Assembly: GCF_030604785.1 (NCBI RefSeq)
Contig: NZ_JAUVVF010000031.1
Coordinates: 1-42,390 of the forward strand
Length of the DNA stretch: 42,390 nt
Origin: Paracoccus sp. (in: a-proteobacteria)
GTDB taxonomy: Bacteria; Pseudomonadota; Alphaproteobacteria; Rhodobacterales; Rhodobacteraceae
Direction of reading: 5' to 3'
The translations under genes were made by a program, and so were the position numbers. Shown here piece by piece: positions 33,517 to 42,308 of this stretch. Under the pieces are notes generated by a model. It did not search any database. It worked only from the letters and a program-made list of their open reading frames with translations, and was not told the DNA's origin. Every line of letters starts with the position of its first letter. Within the stretch, counting starts at the first letter, position 1.

Positions 33517-35615
33517 CCCCCGTTGCCGCGATCACGCGCAAGTCGAACAAGCTTCTGGACGCGCCCCTGCTGATCACCGGAGGGCTCGTCCTCGTCGTGA
33601 TCTCGCTGGTCGTTCCGCTGCCCGCCTCGGCGCTGGATGCCGGGATCGCGCTGTCCATCGCGACCGCCACACTGGTTCTGGTGATGGCCTCTCTGGTGGA
33701 CAAGCCGACCGATTTCCAAGCTTTTCCGGTGCTGCTTCTGGTCAGTCTCGTCATCAGGCTGTCGCTGAACGTCTCCTCGACCAGGCTGATCCTGACCGAG
33801 GGGCATAACGGCACGCAGGCGGCCGGACAGGTGATCAATGGCTTTGCCAAATTCGTGGCGGGGGGCTCGATCCTCGTCGGCCTGACGGTCTTCGCGGTGA
33901 TTTCGGTGGTGAACTTCATGGTCATCACCAAGGGTTCGGGCCGCATGGCCGAGGTTGCCGCGCGTTTCGCGCTGGACTCGCTGCCGGGCAAGCAGCTTGC
34001 CATCGACGGCGACCTCAATGCCGGCGCGATCGACCACCAGGAGGCCAAGCGCCGCCGCGCCCAGGAACAGCGCGAAATCAGCTTTTTCGGCTCGCTCGAC
34101 GGTGCCTCGAAATTCGTCAAGGGCGACGCGATCGCCGGGATCGTCATCACGCTGATCAACCTGCTGGTGGGGCTTGGCGTCGGCATCTTCGTGCATGGGA
34201 TGCCGGTGGCCGAGGCCGCCTCGACCTATTCTCACCTGACCATCGGCGACGGCCTGGTCAGCCAGATCCCCGCATTGATCACCTCGATGGCGGCAGCGCT
34301 GCTGCTGTCGCGCGGCGGCGCGACCGAGACGACGGCGCATCTGCTGTCGCATGAATTCGCTCGCAACTGGCGGCCCGCGGCGATGGTCGCCGCCGCTCTT
34401 GTGGTGATCGCGCTGGTGCCCGGCATGCCCAAGCCGATCTTCTTCGCGCTGGCCGGGATCCTCGCGGCCGTCGCCTGGGCGATCTGGCGCCGCGCCGCGC
34501 AGGGGCCCGCCATGGACGAGGCGCTGTCCGCGCCAGAGCCCGCGACCCGCCCCGCTGCGCGGATCGGCGATGTCCTCGACACGGACGAGATCAGCGTCGA
34601 GATCGGGGCCGATCTGGTGCTGGCCGCACTGGATCAGGCGCGGGGTCTGGGCAGCCGGGTCACGAATCTGCGCATCCATGTCGCCCGGACCTATGGGCTG
34701 ATCCTGCCCGACGTGCGCATCACCGACACCGACGACCTGCTGCCGGGCGAGTATCAGATACGGGTCCAGGGCGTGGTGCGGGGCCGCGGCACGCTGCGCC
34801 ACGACCAGATCCTTGCGCTTGGCGGCGATCAGCTACTGGCGCAGCTGGGCGGCACTGCGGTCCGCGAGCCCGTCTATGCCAGCCCCGCCCGCTGGATCGC
34901 CGCCGACAGCCAGGAAGAGGCCGCCCTTCTGGGCGCGACCGTCGTGACGCCGATGGAGGTGCTTTCGACGCATCTGATGGAGGTGGTCAAGTCGAACCTC
35001 TCGGCGCTGATGAACCTTTCGGCATTGCAGCGCCAGATCGAGGAGCTCAAGAACATCTCGGATCCGGTTCGGGCCGAGCGGTATCGGAAGTATTTCGACA
35101 GCACGATCCCCGACAAGGTGTTGCCGGAGACGCTGCTGGCGATCCTCAGGGCGCTGCTGGACGAGCGGATCTCGATCCGCAACCTGCCGATGATCGTGGA
35201 CGCGATCAGCGAGTTCCGCAGCATCGAGCAGCCTGAGATGGTCTACGAACTGGTCCGCAAGCGCCTGCGGGGCCAGATCACGCAGCAATTCGCCGACGAT
35301 GCGGGTCGGGTCGCGGCCGTCCAGTTGCATCCGGGATGGGAGGCCGAATTCGTCCGCGCCGATGCCGAGACCGGCCGCCCCGGCAGCGGGGCGATGACGC
35401 CCGCGCTTTCCGCCCGCTTGCTGGAGGCGACGCGCAAGGCGCTGGCCTCGGTCGATCCGGTCGAGCGCTGCGTCGTGGTGGCTCCGGATCACCGCCGCCG
35501 CATGGTGCGCGCGGTTCTGGGCGCGAACGGGCTGGGCGTGCCGGTGCTGGGCTTGGAAGAGATCGACCCGGGCGCCGAATTGCGGCTGCTGGCCACGATC
35601 GAGGCCGCCCCATGA
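33513..35615 (+). CDS. flhA: Flagellar export gate protein FlhA
   Basis: FlhA is the large export-gate subunit that couples proton flow to substrate transport and docks chaperone-substrate complexes. The 700-residue product has an N-terminal membrane domain of about eight helices (20-320) with the FHIPEP-family signature around 144-182 (GRMAEVAARFALDSLPGKQ, IDGDLNAG) and a C-terminal cytosolic domain from about 350 onward. The start overlaps the preceding gene and the stop overlaps fliR, both by ATGA. Confidence 0.96.
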   Translation: MTPVAAITRKSNKLLDAPLLITGGLVLVVISLVVPLPASALDAGIALSIATATLVLVMASLVDKPTDFQAFPVLLLVSLVIRLSLNVSSTRLILTEGHNGTQAAGQVINGFAKFVAGGSILVGLTVFAVISVVNFMVITKGSGRMAEVAARFALDSLPGKQLAIDGDLNAGAIDHQEAKRRRAQEQREISFFGSLDGASKFVKGDAIAGIVITLINLLVGLGVGIFVHGMPVAEAASTYSHLTIGDGLVSQIPALITSMAAALLLSRGGATETTAHLLSHEFARNWRPAAMVAAALVVIALVPGMPKPIFFALAGILAAVAWAIWRRAAQGPAMDEALSAPEPATRPAARIGDVLDTDEISVEIGADLVLAALDQARGLGSRVTNLRIHVARTYGLILPDVRITDTDDLLPGEYQIRVQGVVRGRGTLRHDQILALGGDQLLAQLGGTAVREPVYASPARWIAADSQEEAALLGATVVTPMEVLSTHLMEVVKSNLSALMNLSALQRQIEELKNISDPVRAERYRKYFDSTIPDKVLPETLLAILRALLDERISIRNLPMIVDAISEFRSIEQPEMVYELVRKRLRGQITQQFADDAGRVAAVQLHPGWEAEFVRADAETGRPGSGAMTPALSARLLEATRKALASVDPVERCVVVAPDHRRRMVRAVLGANGLGVPVLGLEEIDPGAELRLLATIEAAP

Positions 35616-36367
35616 TGCAGCAGGTCCTTGCCGCCATCCCTCAGATCGACTGGGCGCTGGTGCTGGTCTACGCACGGGTGCAGGCCTGCATCCTGATCCT
35701 GCCCGCATTGGGCGAGCGGATGCTGCCTGCGCGTCTGCGCGTGGCGCTGGCCCTTGCGGTCACACCCCTGCTGGCGGATCTGGTGGCCCCGCGGCCCATC
35801 CCCGAAGCGCCTCTGCCGATCCTGACCGACATCGCCTCGCAGATGGTGATCGGCTTTCTGACCGGGGCCTTCCTTCGGCTGCTGGCGCTGGCGCTTGACG
35901 TGGCGACGACCGCCATCGCGGCGACTGCCTCTCTGTCGCAGATCATGGGCATCCAGAACGAAACCTCGCCCCATCCGGTCGGAAACCTGATCCAGCTTTC
36001 TGCGCTGGCCGTGCTGATGGCGCTTGGCTTGCCGGTGATGATCCTCGAATTGCTGGCCGACAGTCTGCGGATCTGGCCGCCCGGCGCCTTTCCCGATGCG
36101 GATTACGTCCTGGCCAACGGGGTGCGCGTCGTCGCCGACAGCTTCTGGCTGGCGATGATGCTGGCCGCGCCCTTCACGATCGGCGGCTTTCTCTTTCAGG
36201 CGCTGTCGGGCGTCATCAACAGGGTCATGCCCAGCCTGCCCGTGATCTTCATCGGGGCGCCGGTCTCGATCCTGCTGGCGCTGGTCGCGCTGGCCATTCT
36301 GGCGCCGCTGCTGATCTCGCTCTGGGCGGATCGGGTTCTGGGCTTCATGCTGCCGGTGGCACCATGA
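35612..36367 (+). CDS. fliR: Flagellar export gate protein FliR
   Basis: FliR is a core subunit of the export gate that assembles with FliP and FliQ. The 251-residue product is a multi-helix membrane protein with VYARVQACILILPALGERML near the N-terminus, SQIMGIQNETSPHPVGNLIQ in the middle and GVINRVMPSLPVIFIGAPVS toward the C-terminus, all typical. Start codons ATG-ATG at 35612 and 35615 are both possible; the first overlaps the flhA stop. fliQ, often between flhA and fliR, is missing here. Confidence 0.94.
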   Translation: MMQQVLAAIPQIDWALVLVYARVQACILILPALGERMLPARLRVALALAVTPLLADLVAPRPIPEAPLPILTDIASQMVIGFLTGAFLRLLALALDVATTAIAATASLSQIMGIQNETSPHPVGNLIQLSALAVLMALGLPVMILELLADSLRIWPPGAFPDADYVLANGVRVVADSFWLAMMLAAPFTIGGFLFQALSGVINRVMPSLPVIFIGAPVSILLALVALAILAPLLISLWADRVLGFMLPVAP

Positions 36368-37425
36368 GCGACGACAAGGACGACAAGCAGTTCGAGCCGA
36401 CCGAGCAGAAGCTGCAGAAGGCGCGCGAAAAGGGCGACGTTCCTCGCTCGACCGAGCTGACGACGGCGGCGATGTATCTGGGCGCCTGGCTTGCCTTTGC
36501 CATGATCGCGGGCCTTGCGGTGCGGCAATGGCTGGGCATGGCCGCGCGGGCGATGGGCGCCGAGGGCTGGCCGGTCGGCGGCGTCTTCAGGCTGGGCCAG
36601 ACGCTGGCGCAGCACGCGGCCCTGGCTTTCGTGATCCTGGCCTGCCTGCCGGTGATGGCCATCGTCGCAAGCCTGTTCATCCAGCGGGGCTGGGCTTTTT
36701 CGGTCCAGAAGCTGGCTTTTGATGTCAATCGGGTCAATCCGGTCAAGAATGCCGCGCAGAAATTCGGCGCCTCGGGTCTGATGACGTTCGCGATCTCGGT
36801 CGGCAAGGCGGTGCTGGTCTGTCTGGGCGGTTGGTTTCTGTTCGCCGCCCTGCTGGACGAGATCGGCGCCTCGGCCATGACTGGCGAGGCCTGGATATGG
36901 GCCTTGGGGGACATGCTGGGCCGGGTGCTGCTGCTGGGTCTTGCCGTCTCGGTGCTGTTCACCGCGCCCGATCTGGGCTGGAAGTGGTTCGATCACCGCC
37001 GCAAGAACCGCATGAGCCGCAAGGACATGCAGGACGAATTGAAGGATTCCGAGGGCGATCCGCACATGAAGGCCGCGCGCAGGCAGCGCGCCGTCGATCT
37101 GGCGATGAAGCAGATGCTGGCCGAGGTCGCGCAGGCGGATGTCGTCATCGTGAACCCCACCCATTACGCGGTCGCGCTGCGATGGCAGCGCGGCTCGGGG
37201 CGGGCGCCGGTCTGCGTGGCCAAGGGAACGGACGAGATCGCGGCGCGGATCAGGGAAAAGGCGCGGGAAAACAATGTCCCGATCTGGTCCGATCCGCCCT
37301 GCGCACGCGCGATCCACGCCAGCGTCCGCATCGGCGACGAGGTCCGGCGCGAGCATTTCGCCGCCGTGGCCGCCGCGATCCGGTTTGCCGAGAAGATGCG
37401 CGCCAAGGCGCGGCGCGCATGGTGA
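36364..37425 (+). CDS. flhB: Flagellar export switch protein FlhB
   Basis: FlhB switches the export apparatus from hook-type to filament-type substrates after autocleavage. The 353-residue product has an acidic/lysine start (SDDKDDKQFEPTEQKLQKAR), four transmembrane helices between about 35 and 205, and a cytoplasmic domain with the intact self-cleavage motif NPTH (Asn264-Pro265, in VIVNPTHYAVAL). Coupled to fliR by ATGA. A fliJ-like gene follows directly. Confidence 0.96.
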   Translation: MSDDKDDKQFEPTEQKLQKAREKGDVPRSTELTTAAMYLGAWLAFAMIAGLAVRQWLGMAARAMGAEGWPVGGVFRLGQTLAQHAALAFVILACLPVMAIVASLFIQRGWAFSVQKLAFDVNRVNPVKNAAQKFGASGLMTFAISVGKAVLVCLGGWFLFAALLDEIGASAMTGEAWIWALGDMLGRVLLLGLAVSVLFTAPDLGWKWFDHRRKNRMSRKDMQDELKDSEGDPHMKAARRQRAVDLAMKQMLAEVAQADVVIVNPTHYAVALRWQRGSGRAPVCVAKGTDEIAARIREKARENNVPIWSDPPCARAIHASVRIGDEVRREHFAAVAAAIRFAEKMRAKARRAW

Positions 37426-37433
37426 GGCCCGGC

Positions 37434-37805
37434 ATGCTGAGCGCGCTGGAGCGCGTCGCCCGTCTACGGGCCGAGCAGGAGTTGAAGAAGCTCGCGGCCT
37501 TTCGGCGGCACGTGCTGGCCGCGCACGAGCAGGTCGAGGCATCCCGCGCCGCGATGGCCCAGAGCTATGCAGCCGACGCACCGCTAAGCGTTCCCGAGGC
37601 GCGGATGGCCAACGCCCAGGCCGGACGGGCGGCTCGGGATCTGGCGCGCGCGCAGGCGGAACTGGCCCGGATGCAGCCCCGCTTTGACCAGATGCGCGAA
37701 CGCGCAGGGCGCGAGTTCGGACGTGCAGAGGTGCTGGCCGAAATGGCCGACGCCGCTTTGACCCGGGCGCGACAGAAGCGGGACAGGGAGCTGTCGGGGG
37801 AATAG
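37434..37805 (+). CDS. fliJ: FliJ-like flagellar coiled-coil protein
   Basis: This is a 123-residue, almost wholly alpha-helical protein. It consists of Ala/Arg/Glu-rich heptad-like repeats (LERVARLRAEQELKKLAAFR, LARAQAELARMQPRFDQMRE) with no membrane segment. Length, composition and placement after flhB suggest FliJ, the central stalk of the export ATPase and a chaperone-escort protein. FliJ sequences are poorly conserved, so this is inference. I chose ATG 37434 for its GAGG 6 bases upstream; ATG 37419, overlapping the flhB end, is an alternative. Last gene of the rightward flagellar operon. Confidence 0.65.
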   Translation: MLSALERVARLRAEQELKKLAAFRRHVLAAHEQVEASRAAMAQSYAADAPLSVPEARMANAQAGRAARDLARAQAELARMQPRFDQMRERAGREFGRAEVLAEMADAALTRARQKRDRELSGE

Positions 37806-37979
37806 GCAAGGCGTAATGCGCCGCAGATCGGGGGATAGGACGCGGCGAGGAAGCGTGTGCAGGTGGCTCTCTGCCCGAAAGTTCGGCTCCCGCCTTGGGC
37901 CGACGCGCGGTGGCCCGGTCTCCGGGATGGCGTTTGCCTTGGTCATGCAGACGAAGGCCGCACGATCGGGGCGCGGGCG
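37806..37979. other. Noncoding gap between flagellar and leu loci
   Basis: This 174-bp gap separates the convergent fliJ-like and exonuclease-fold genes. I see only a short hairpin CCCGG-TCT-CCGGG at 37914-37926 and no clear T-run. No convincing gene or promoter. Confidence 0.5.
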
Positions 37980-38999
37980 CTATTCCGTGGGCAGGCGAAG
38001 GTCGGTCCAGACAAGCTTGCGGTGGGACGCGCGCGCCGCGGCGTCGGCCAGGGGATCGTCGGGCGAGGGCCAAAGCACTGCCGCGCCTGTCACGGAAAGC
38101 ATTCGGGCGGGCAGGATGTAGTCGAGGCGCAGATTTCCCGGCGCGCGGGTGTATTCCGCCGTGTCCAGCGCCGGATCGCCGCGATGCCCGGCATTCGGCC
38201 CGGTCTGTGGGGGCTGCCACGCCCCACGGGGCTGCGGGTCCTGCGCGACCGCGAGCAGGGCGTGCAGGGCGGCCGGGTCTCCGTCGCCGTCCATCGGGTC
38301 CAGATTGAGGTTGCCGATGATGGCAAAGGGCGCGTCGGGCAGGTGGTGCAGCCAGAACGCGGCCTCATCATGGTTGCGCGCCGGGTTGCGCGGCTCGAAG
38401 GCCGGCGGCGTCGCGGCGAAGGCCAGAAGATGAAGCGGCCCCTGCGGCGTTACGAGCGTCACGTCCCAATGCGCGGTCGAGGACAGGCGCTGCAGGTCGG
38501 CATGGTCGTCGTCGGGCATCCGGTGGTCCGGCAGATCGCGCCAGAGCGTCGCGCTGTGATCCGTGACCCCGGCGATCGGCAGTCGCGACAGGATCGCCAG
38601 GCCGCCCTGGCCCGTGAAGGCCCCGTAGCCTTGGGCGTCGCGCGGCCCGCCGATCCGGCCATCGCCATCCAGATCGGCCCCGCTGTCCATGCCCGAATTG
38701 GGCTGGCCAGCATGGGCATGGCGCATCGCATGGCCGTGTTCGGCCACCAGTGCGGCAAAGGCGGACAGCGCGCGCCCCTCCAGATCCCAGTCGAAGCCGG
38801 TCAGCAGGATCGCGTCGGGCGCGCTCGCGGCGATCACCTGCGCGGCGGCCAGAACCTGCGGGTCACGGGCCGTGATGTCGCGCAGCAAGAGCCCCGGCCC
38901 GTCGCGTGAGAGGCCGGGGTTCCATGTGGCAAGGCGAAGGTCCTTGGCGCTGGCGGGCAGGGCCAGCGCCAGAAGGATCAGCGCAAGCCTCAGACCCAA
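37980..38999 (-). CDS. Endonuclease/exonuclease/phosphatase-fold secreted protein
   Basis: This is a protein of about 339 residues with the EEP (DNase I-like) fold and a signal peptide ([16 protein letters not shown]). Landmarks are [53 protein letters not shown] and [10 protein letters not shown]. Compared with the usual EEP active site, the Glu of the (N/Q)E motif is Gly68, the Asp of GDxN is Asn230 and the SDH motif reads Ala-Ser-His (324-326), so catalysis may be altered or lost. The start is uncertain; I used TTG 38999, which overlaps the leuD stop by 10 bp and gives a clean signal peptide. It reads on from leuCD. Confidence 0.75.
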   Translation of the reverse strand: MGLRLALILLALALPASAKDLRLATWNPGLSRDGPGLLLRDITARDPQVLAAAQVIAASAPDAILLTGFDWDLEGRALSAFAALVAEHGHAMRHAHAGQPNSGMDSGADLDGDGRIGGPRDAQGYGAFTGQGGLAILSRLPIAGVTDHSATLWRDLPDHRMPDDDHADLQRLSSTAHWDVTLVTPQGPLHLLAFAATPPAFEPRNPARNHDEAAFWLHHLPDAPFAIIGNLNLDPMDGDGDPAALHALLAVAQDPQPRGAWQPPQTGPNAGHRGDPALDTAEYTRAPGNLRLDYILPARMLSVTGAAVLWPSPDDPLADAAARASHRKLVWTDLRLPTE

Positions 39000-39595
39000 G
39001 GGCGGGCCTGGGCCATCTGCGTCTCGTAGCTGTCGATCGAGGGAGCCTTTTCCATCGTCAGCCCGATATCGTCCAGCCCGTTCAGCAGGCAATGCTTGCG
39101 GAAGGGGTCGATCTCGAAGGACCAGCTGCGCCCGTCCGAGGCGGTGACGGTCTGCGCCTCAAGATCGACGGTCTGACGGGCATTCGCGCCGTTGCGGGCA
39201 TCCTCCATCAGGGCATCCACGGCGTCTTGCGGCAGGACGACCGGAAGGATGCCGTTCTTGAAGCAATTGTTGAAGAAGATGTCGGCGAAGCTGGTCGAGA
39301 TCACGCAGCGGATGCCGAAATCCAGAAGCGCCCAGGGCGCGTGTTCGCGCGACGAGCCGCAGCCGAAATTGTCGCCCGCGATCAGGATCTGCGCATCGCG
39401 ATAGGCCGTCTGGTTCAGGACGAAATCGGGGATCTCGTTGCCGTCGCGGTCATAGCGCAGCTCGTCGAACAGGTTGACGCCCAGACCCGAGCGCTTGATC
39501 GTCTTCAGGAACTGCTTGGGGATGATCATGTCCGTGTCGATATTGACCAGCGGCATGGGCGCGGCGATCCCGGTGAGGGTGGTGAACTTGTCCAT
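38990..39595 (-). CDS. leuD: 3-isopropylmalate dehydratase small subunit
   Basis: LeuD is the swivel-domain subunit that with LeuC isomerises 2-isopropylmalate to 3-isopropylmalate in leucine synthesis. The 201-residue product has [37 protein letters not shown] and the [13 protein letters not shown] segment of the family. It follows leuC by 9 bp on the minus strand and is followed by the EEP-fold gene, which begins within its last codons. Confidence 0.96.
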   Translation of the reverse strand: MDKFTTLTGIAAPMPLVNIDTDMIIPKQFLKTIKRSGLGVNLFDELRYDRDGNEIPDFVLNQTAYRDAQILIAGDNFGCGSSREHAPWALLDFGIRCVISTSFADIFFNNCFKNGILPVVLPQDAVDALMEDARNGANARQTVDLEAQTVTASDGRSWSFEIDPFRKHCLLNGLDDIGLTMEKAPSIDSYETQMAQARPWV

Positions 39596-39604
39596 GATCT
39601 GTCC

Positions 39605-41038
39605 TTACGCGGGCTGGGCTGCGAATTCGCGGATATCGACCAGACGACCGGCCACGCCCGCCGCCGCGGCCATGGCCGGGCTCATCAGATGGGTGCGGCC
39701 CTTGTAGCCCTGACGCCCTTCGAAATTGCGGTTCGAGGTCGCGGCGCAACGCTCGCCCGGCGCAAGCTGGTCGGGGTTCATGCCAAGGCACATGGAACAG
39801 CCCGCCAGACGCCATTCGAAGCCGGCATCCTTGAAGATCTGGTCCAGCCCCTCTTCCTCGGCCTGGGCGCGCACGAGGCCCGAGCCGGGCACGACCATGC
39901 CGCGCACGCCCTCGGCCAGATGGCGGCCCCGCAGCACGTCGGCGGCGGCGCGCAGATCCTCGATCCGGCCGTTGGTGCAAGAGCCGATGAAGACGGCGTC
40001 GATGGCGATCTCGGTCAGGGGCGTGCCCGCGATCAGGCCCATGTAATCCAGAGACCGGCGCGCGGCCTCGACCTTGCCGCCGGTGAAATCCTCGGGTGCG
40101 GGAACGCGGGCGGTGATGGGCAGCGCATCCTCGGGACTGGTGCCCCAGGTCACGGTCGGGGCGATATCCTCGCCGCGCAGCGTCACGACCTTGTCGAAAT
40201 GCGCGCCGTCATCCGAATAGAGCGTCTTCCACCAGGCCAGCGCCGCTTCCCATTGGGCGCCCTTCGGCGCGTGGGGGCGGCCCTTGACATAGGCGAAGGT
40301 CGTCTCGTCCGGGGCGATCAGGCCCGCGCGGGCCCCGCCCTCGATGGCCATGTTGCAGATCGTCATGCGGCCTTCCATCGAGAGGTTGCGGATCACCTCG
40401 CCGCAATATTCGATGACATGGCCGGTGCCGCCCGCCGTGCCGGTCTCGGCGATGATGGCCAGCACCACGTCCTTGGCGGTGACGCCGGGGGCGAGGCGGC
40501 CGGTGATCTCGACCTTCATGTTCTTCGACTTGCCCTGGATCAGGGTCTGGGTGGCCAGGACATGCTCCACCTCGGAGGTGCCGATGCCGTGGGCCAGCGC
40601 GCCGAAGGCGCCGTGGGTCGCGGTGTGGCTGTCGCCGCAGACCACCGTCATGCCGGGCAGGGTCCAGCCCTGTTCGGGGCCAACGATATGGACGATGCCC
40701 TGCCGGATGTCGTTCACCGGATAGTAGACGACGCCGAATTCGCGGGCATTGCGGTCCAGCGCATCGACCTGGATGCGCGATTCCTCGTTGTCGATGCCCT
40801 TTTCGCGGTCCCAGGTGGTGGGGACGTTGTGATCGGGCACCGCGATGGTGCGTTCGGGGGCGCGGACCTTGCGGCCGGTCATGCGCAGCCCCTCGAAGGC
40901 CTGCGGGCTGGTCACTTCGTGGACGAGGTGCCGGTCGATATAGAGAAGGCAGGTGCCGTCCTCTTGCCGGTCCACCACATGGGCGTCCCAGATCTTGTCA
41001 TAAAGCGTGCGCGGCGCTGCGGCTGCGGGAATGGTCAT
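39605..41038 (-). CDS. leuC: 3-isopropylmalate dehydratase large subunit
   Basis: LeuC is the aconitase-type [4Fe-4S] catalytic subunit of isopropylmalate isomerase. The 477-residue product shows the three cluster ligands Cys354 (GSCTNGR), Cys414 and Cys417 (CSMCLGMN), as well as [17 protein letters not shown] near the start and [13 protein letters not shown]. It is upstream of leuD with a 9-bp gap. The ribosome site is weak (GAAAGA). An unusual 150-nt leader with a short ORF and a hairpin precedes it. Confidence 0.97.
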   Translation of the reverse strand: MTIPAAAAPRTLYDKIWDAHVVDRQEDGTCLLYIDRHLVHEVTSPQAFEGLRMTGRKVRAPERTIAVPDHNVPTTWDREKGIDNEESRIQVDALDRNAREFGVVYYPVNDIRQGIVHIVGPEQGWTLPGMTVVCGDSHTATHGAFGALAHGIGTSEVEHVLATQTLIQGKSKNMKVEITGRLAPGVTAKDVVLAIIAETGTAGGTGHVIEYCGEVIRNLSMEGRMTICNMAIEGGARAGLIAPDETTFAYVKGRPHAPKGAQWEAALAWWKTLYSDDGAHFDKVVTLRGEDIAPTVTWGTSPEDALPITARVPAPEDFTGGKVEAARRSLDYMGLIAGTPLTEIAIDAVFIGSCTNGRIEDLRAAADVLRGRHLAEGVRGMVVPGSGLVRAQAEEEGLDQIFKDAGFEWRLAGCSMCLGMNPDQLAPGERCAATSNRNFEGRQGYKGRTHLMSPAMAAAAGVAGRLVDIREFAAQPA

Positions 41039-41080
41039 GGCTGAGGTCTTTCGGCTGTGATGCAGGAATGGGGGCAGGGC

Positions 41081-41094
41081 CGGGCAAATGCCCG
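41081..41094. promoter_or_regulatory. Hairpin in the leuCD leader
   Basis: CGGGCA and TGCCCG form a near-perfect inverted repeat with a very small loop, between the 28-codon leader ORF and leuC. No T-run follows on the minus strand, so simple termination is unlikely; it may shape access to the leuC start. Confidence 0.35.
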
Positions 41095-41101
41095 TGCGCC
41101 G

Positions 41102-41188
41102 TCAGCCCCGCGCCGTCACGCAGAGCGTTTCGCCATAGAATCGCTGCGGCAGGCGCGCGCGGTCATGAATGTCGAAATAACGCATCAT
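41102..41188 (-). CDS. Possible 28-codon leader ORF upstream of leuC
   Basis: A 28-codon frame (ATG-ATG at 41188 and 41185, TGA at 41102-41104) precedes leuC by about 63 bp on the same strand. The peptide begins MMRYFDIHDRARLP and contains RFYGETLCVTARG. It holds only two leucines, so it is not a classic leucine attenuator peptide, but five of its codons are arginine. AAGG lies 8 bases before the first ATG, and a promoter-like pair ends 6 bases before it, so the transcript could even start at the ATG. Could be a regulatory upstream ORF, a small protein, or chance. Confidence 0.45.
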   Translation of the reverse strand: MMRYFDIHDRARLPQRFYGETLCVTARG

Positions 41189-41194
41189 GGGCCG

Positions 41195-41223
41195 ACCTTA
41201 GGACGTGCCGTCACGTCTGGCAA
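41195..41223 (-). promoter_or_regulatory. Possible leuCD promoter
   Basis: On the minus strand TTGCCA (41218-41223) and TAAGGT (41195-41200) are separated by exactly 17 bases. The predicted transcription start falls at about 41188, the first base of the leader ORF. The rest of the 390-bp gap (41224-41428) holds no other clear feature apart from the rsfS upstream region. Confidence 0.45.
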
Positions 41224-41428
41224 GGCCGCTGAGGGGCCCGTTTCCGCCTGCTGCGCGCGAATCCGGCCCGCCAGAGATTGAGATGGCCCGAAAAGATGCT
41301 ATCTTTGCACCATCCCTGCGCCGGGGCCTTCGGCGCGACGACCGGAGGATGAAACCCTGTCACAAGACGTCCCGTCGGCCCAAGGGCCGGCCAAGACCAC
41401 CGCCAATCCGGCCTCGGGCGAGGATCGG

Positions 41429-41779
41429 ATGCTGTCGCTCGTTCTGACGTCGCTGGATGACGACAAGGCCGAGGATGTGATCAGCATCGACCTGCGCGGC
41501 CGTTCCGCCATCGCCGACCACATGGTGATCGCCTCTGGCCGCAGTTCGCGCCAGGTCGCCTCGATCGCCGAGAAGCTGGCCGAGCGCGTGAAGCAGGCCA
41601 CCGGCCGCAGCCCGCGGATCGAGGGCAAGGATGCCGGCGACTGGGTGCTGATCGACACCGATGACGTGGTCGTGCATGTCTTCCGCCCCGAGGTCCGCGA
41701 ATTCTACCAGCTGGAAAAGATGTGGCTGCCCGCAGACGCCCTGACCCGGCTGCGCGACACCGACCGCCCGGCGCCCTGA
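41429..41779 (+). CDS. rsfS: Ribosomal silencing factor
   Basis: RsfS binds ribosomal protein uL14 and blocks subunit joining in starvation. The 116-residue product has the family core: LDDDKAEDVISIDLRGRS, DHMVIASGRSSRQVASIAEK, GDWVLIDTDDVVVHVFRPEV and REFYQLEKMW. The ATG at 41429 has GAGG 5 bases upstream. The frame is open for about 50 codons further with no ATG, GTG or TTG, and a GGAGG sits 8 bases before an in-frame CTG at 41357, so an extra 24 residues via a CTG start are possible. It heads rsfS-rlmH-gpmI. Confidence 0.92.
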   Translation: MLSLVLTSLDDDKAEDVISIDLRGRSAIADHMVIASGRSSRQVASIAEKLAERVKQATGRSPRIEGKDAGDWVLIDTDDVVVHVFRPEVREFYQLEKMWLPADALTRLRDTDRPAP

Positions 41780-41789
41780 CGGCGCCGGA

Positions 41790-42257
41790 ATGCGGATCGA
41801 CCTTGCCGCCGTCGGGCGGCTGAAGAAAGGCCCCGAGGCCGCGTTGGTCGAGGATTACCTGACGCGCTTTGCCCGCACGGGCCGCGCGCTTGGCCTGCCC
41901 CCTGTCACCCTGCACGAGGTCGAGGCGCGCGCCGGAGGCGGCATGGCCGCCGAGGCCGAGCTGCTGACGCGCGCGGTCCCTGCGGGGGCGGCGCTGGTTA
42001 TGCTGGACGAGCGGGGCGACCTGCCGGACTCGCCCGGTTTCGCGGCGCGCCTGGCCGCCTGGCGCGACGAGGCGCGCGACGTCTGCTTCATCATCGGCGG
42101 CGCGGACGGGATCGATCCCTCGCTGCGCGCGCGGGCCGATTGGCAGATCAGTCTGGGTCGCATGGTCTGGCCGCATATGCTGGTGCGCGTCATGCTGGCC
42201 GAGCAGCTTTACCGCGCAGCCACGATCCTGGCCGGCTCGCCCTATCACCGGGTCTAG
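41790..42257 (+). CDS. rlmH: 23S rRNA pseudouridine-1915 N3-methyltransferase
   Basis: RlmH is a SPOUT-class methyltransferase that methylates pseudouridine 1915 of 23S rRNA in assembled 70S ribosomes. The 155-residue product has LVMLDERGDLPDS, the SAM-binding knot loop VCFIIGGADGID and the family ending with MLAEQLYRA...SPYHRV. It follows rsfS by 10 bp, so the two are co-transcribed. Confidence 0.96.
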   Translation: MRIDLAAVGRLKKGPEAALVEDYLTRFARTGRALGLPPVTLHEVEARAGGGMAAEAELLTRAVPAGAALVMLDERGDLPDSPGFAARLAAWRDEARDVCFIIGGADGIDPSLRARADWQISLGRMVWPHMLVRVMLAEQLYRAATILAGSPYHRV

Positions 42258-42308
42258 TCGCCGCGGGCGGGCGGAGGCGTAGAAGGGGAAAAACTCGGCG
42301 AGGCAGAG

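Noticed and set aside
38906..41044. 712-residue plus-strand open frame
   Set aside because: It is antisense to leuD and leuC and shows only repetitive charged composition.
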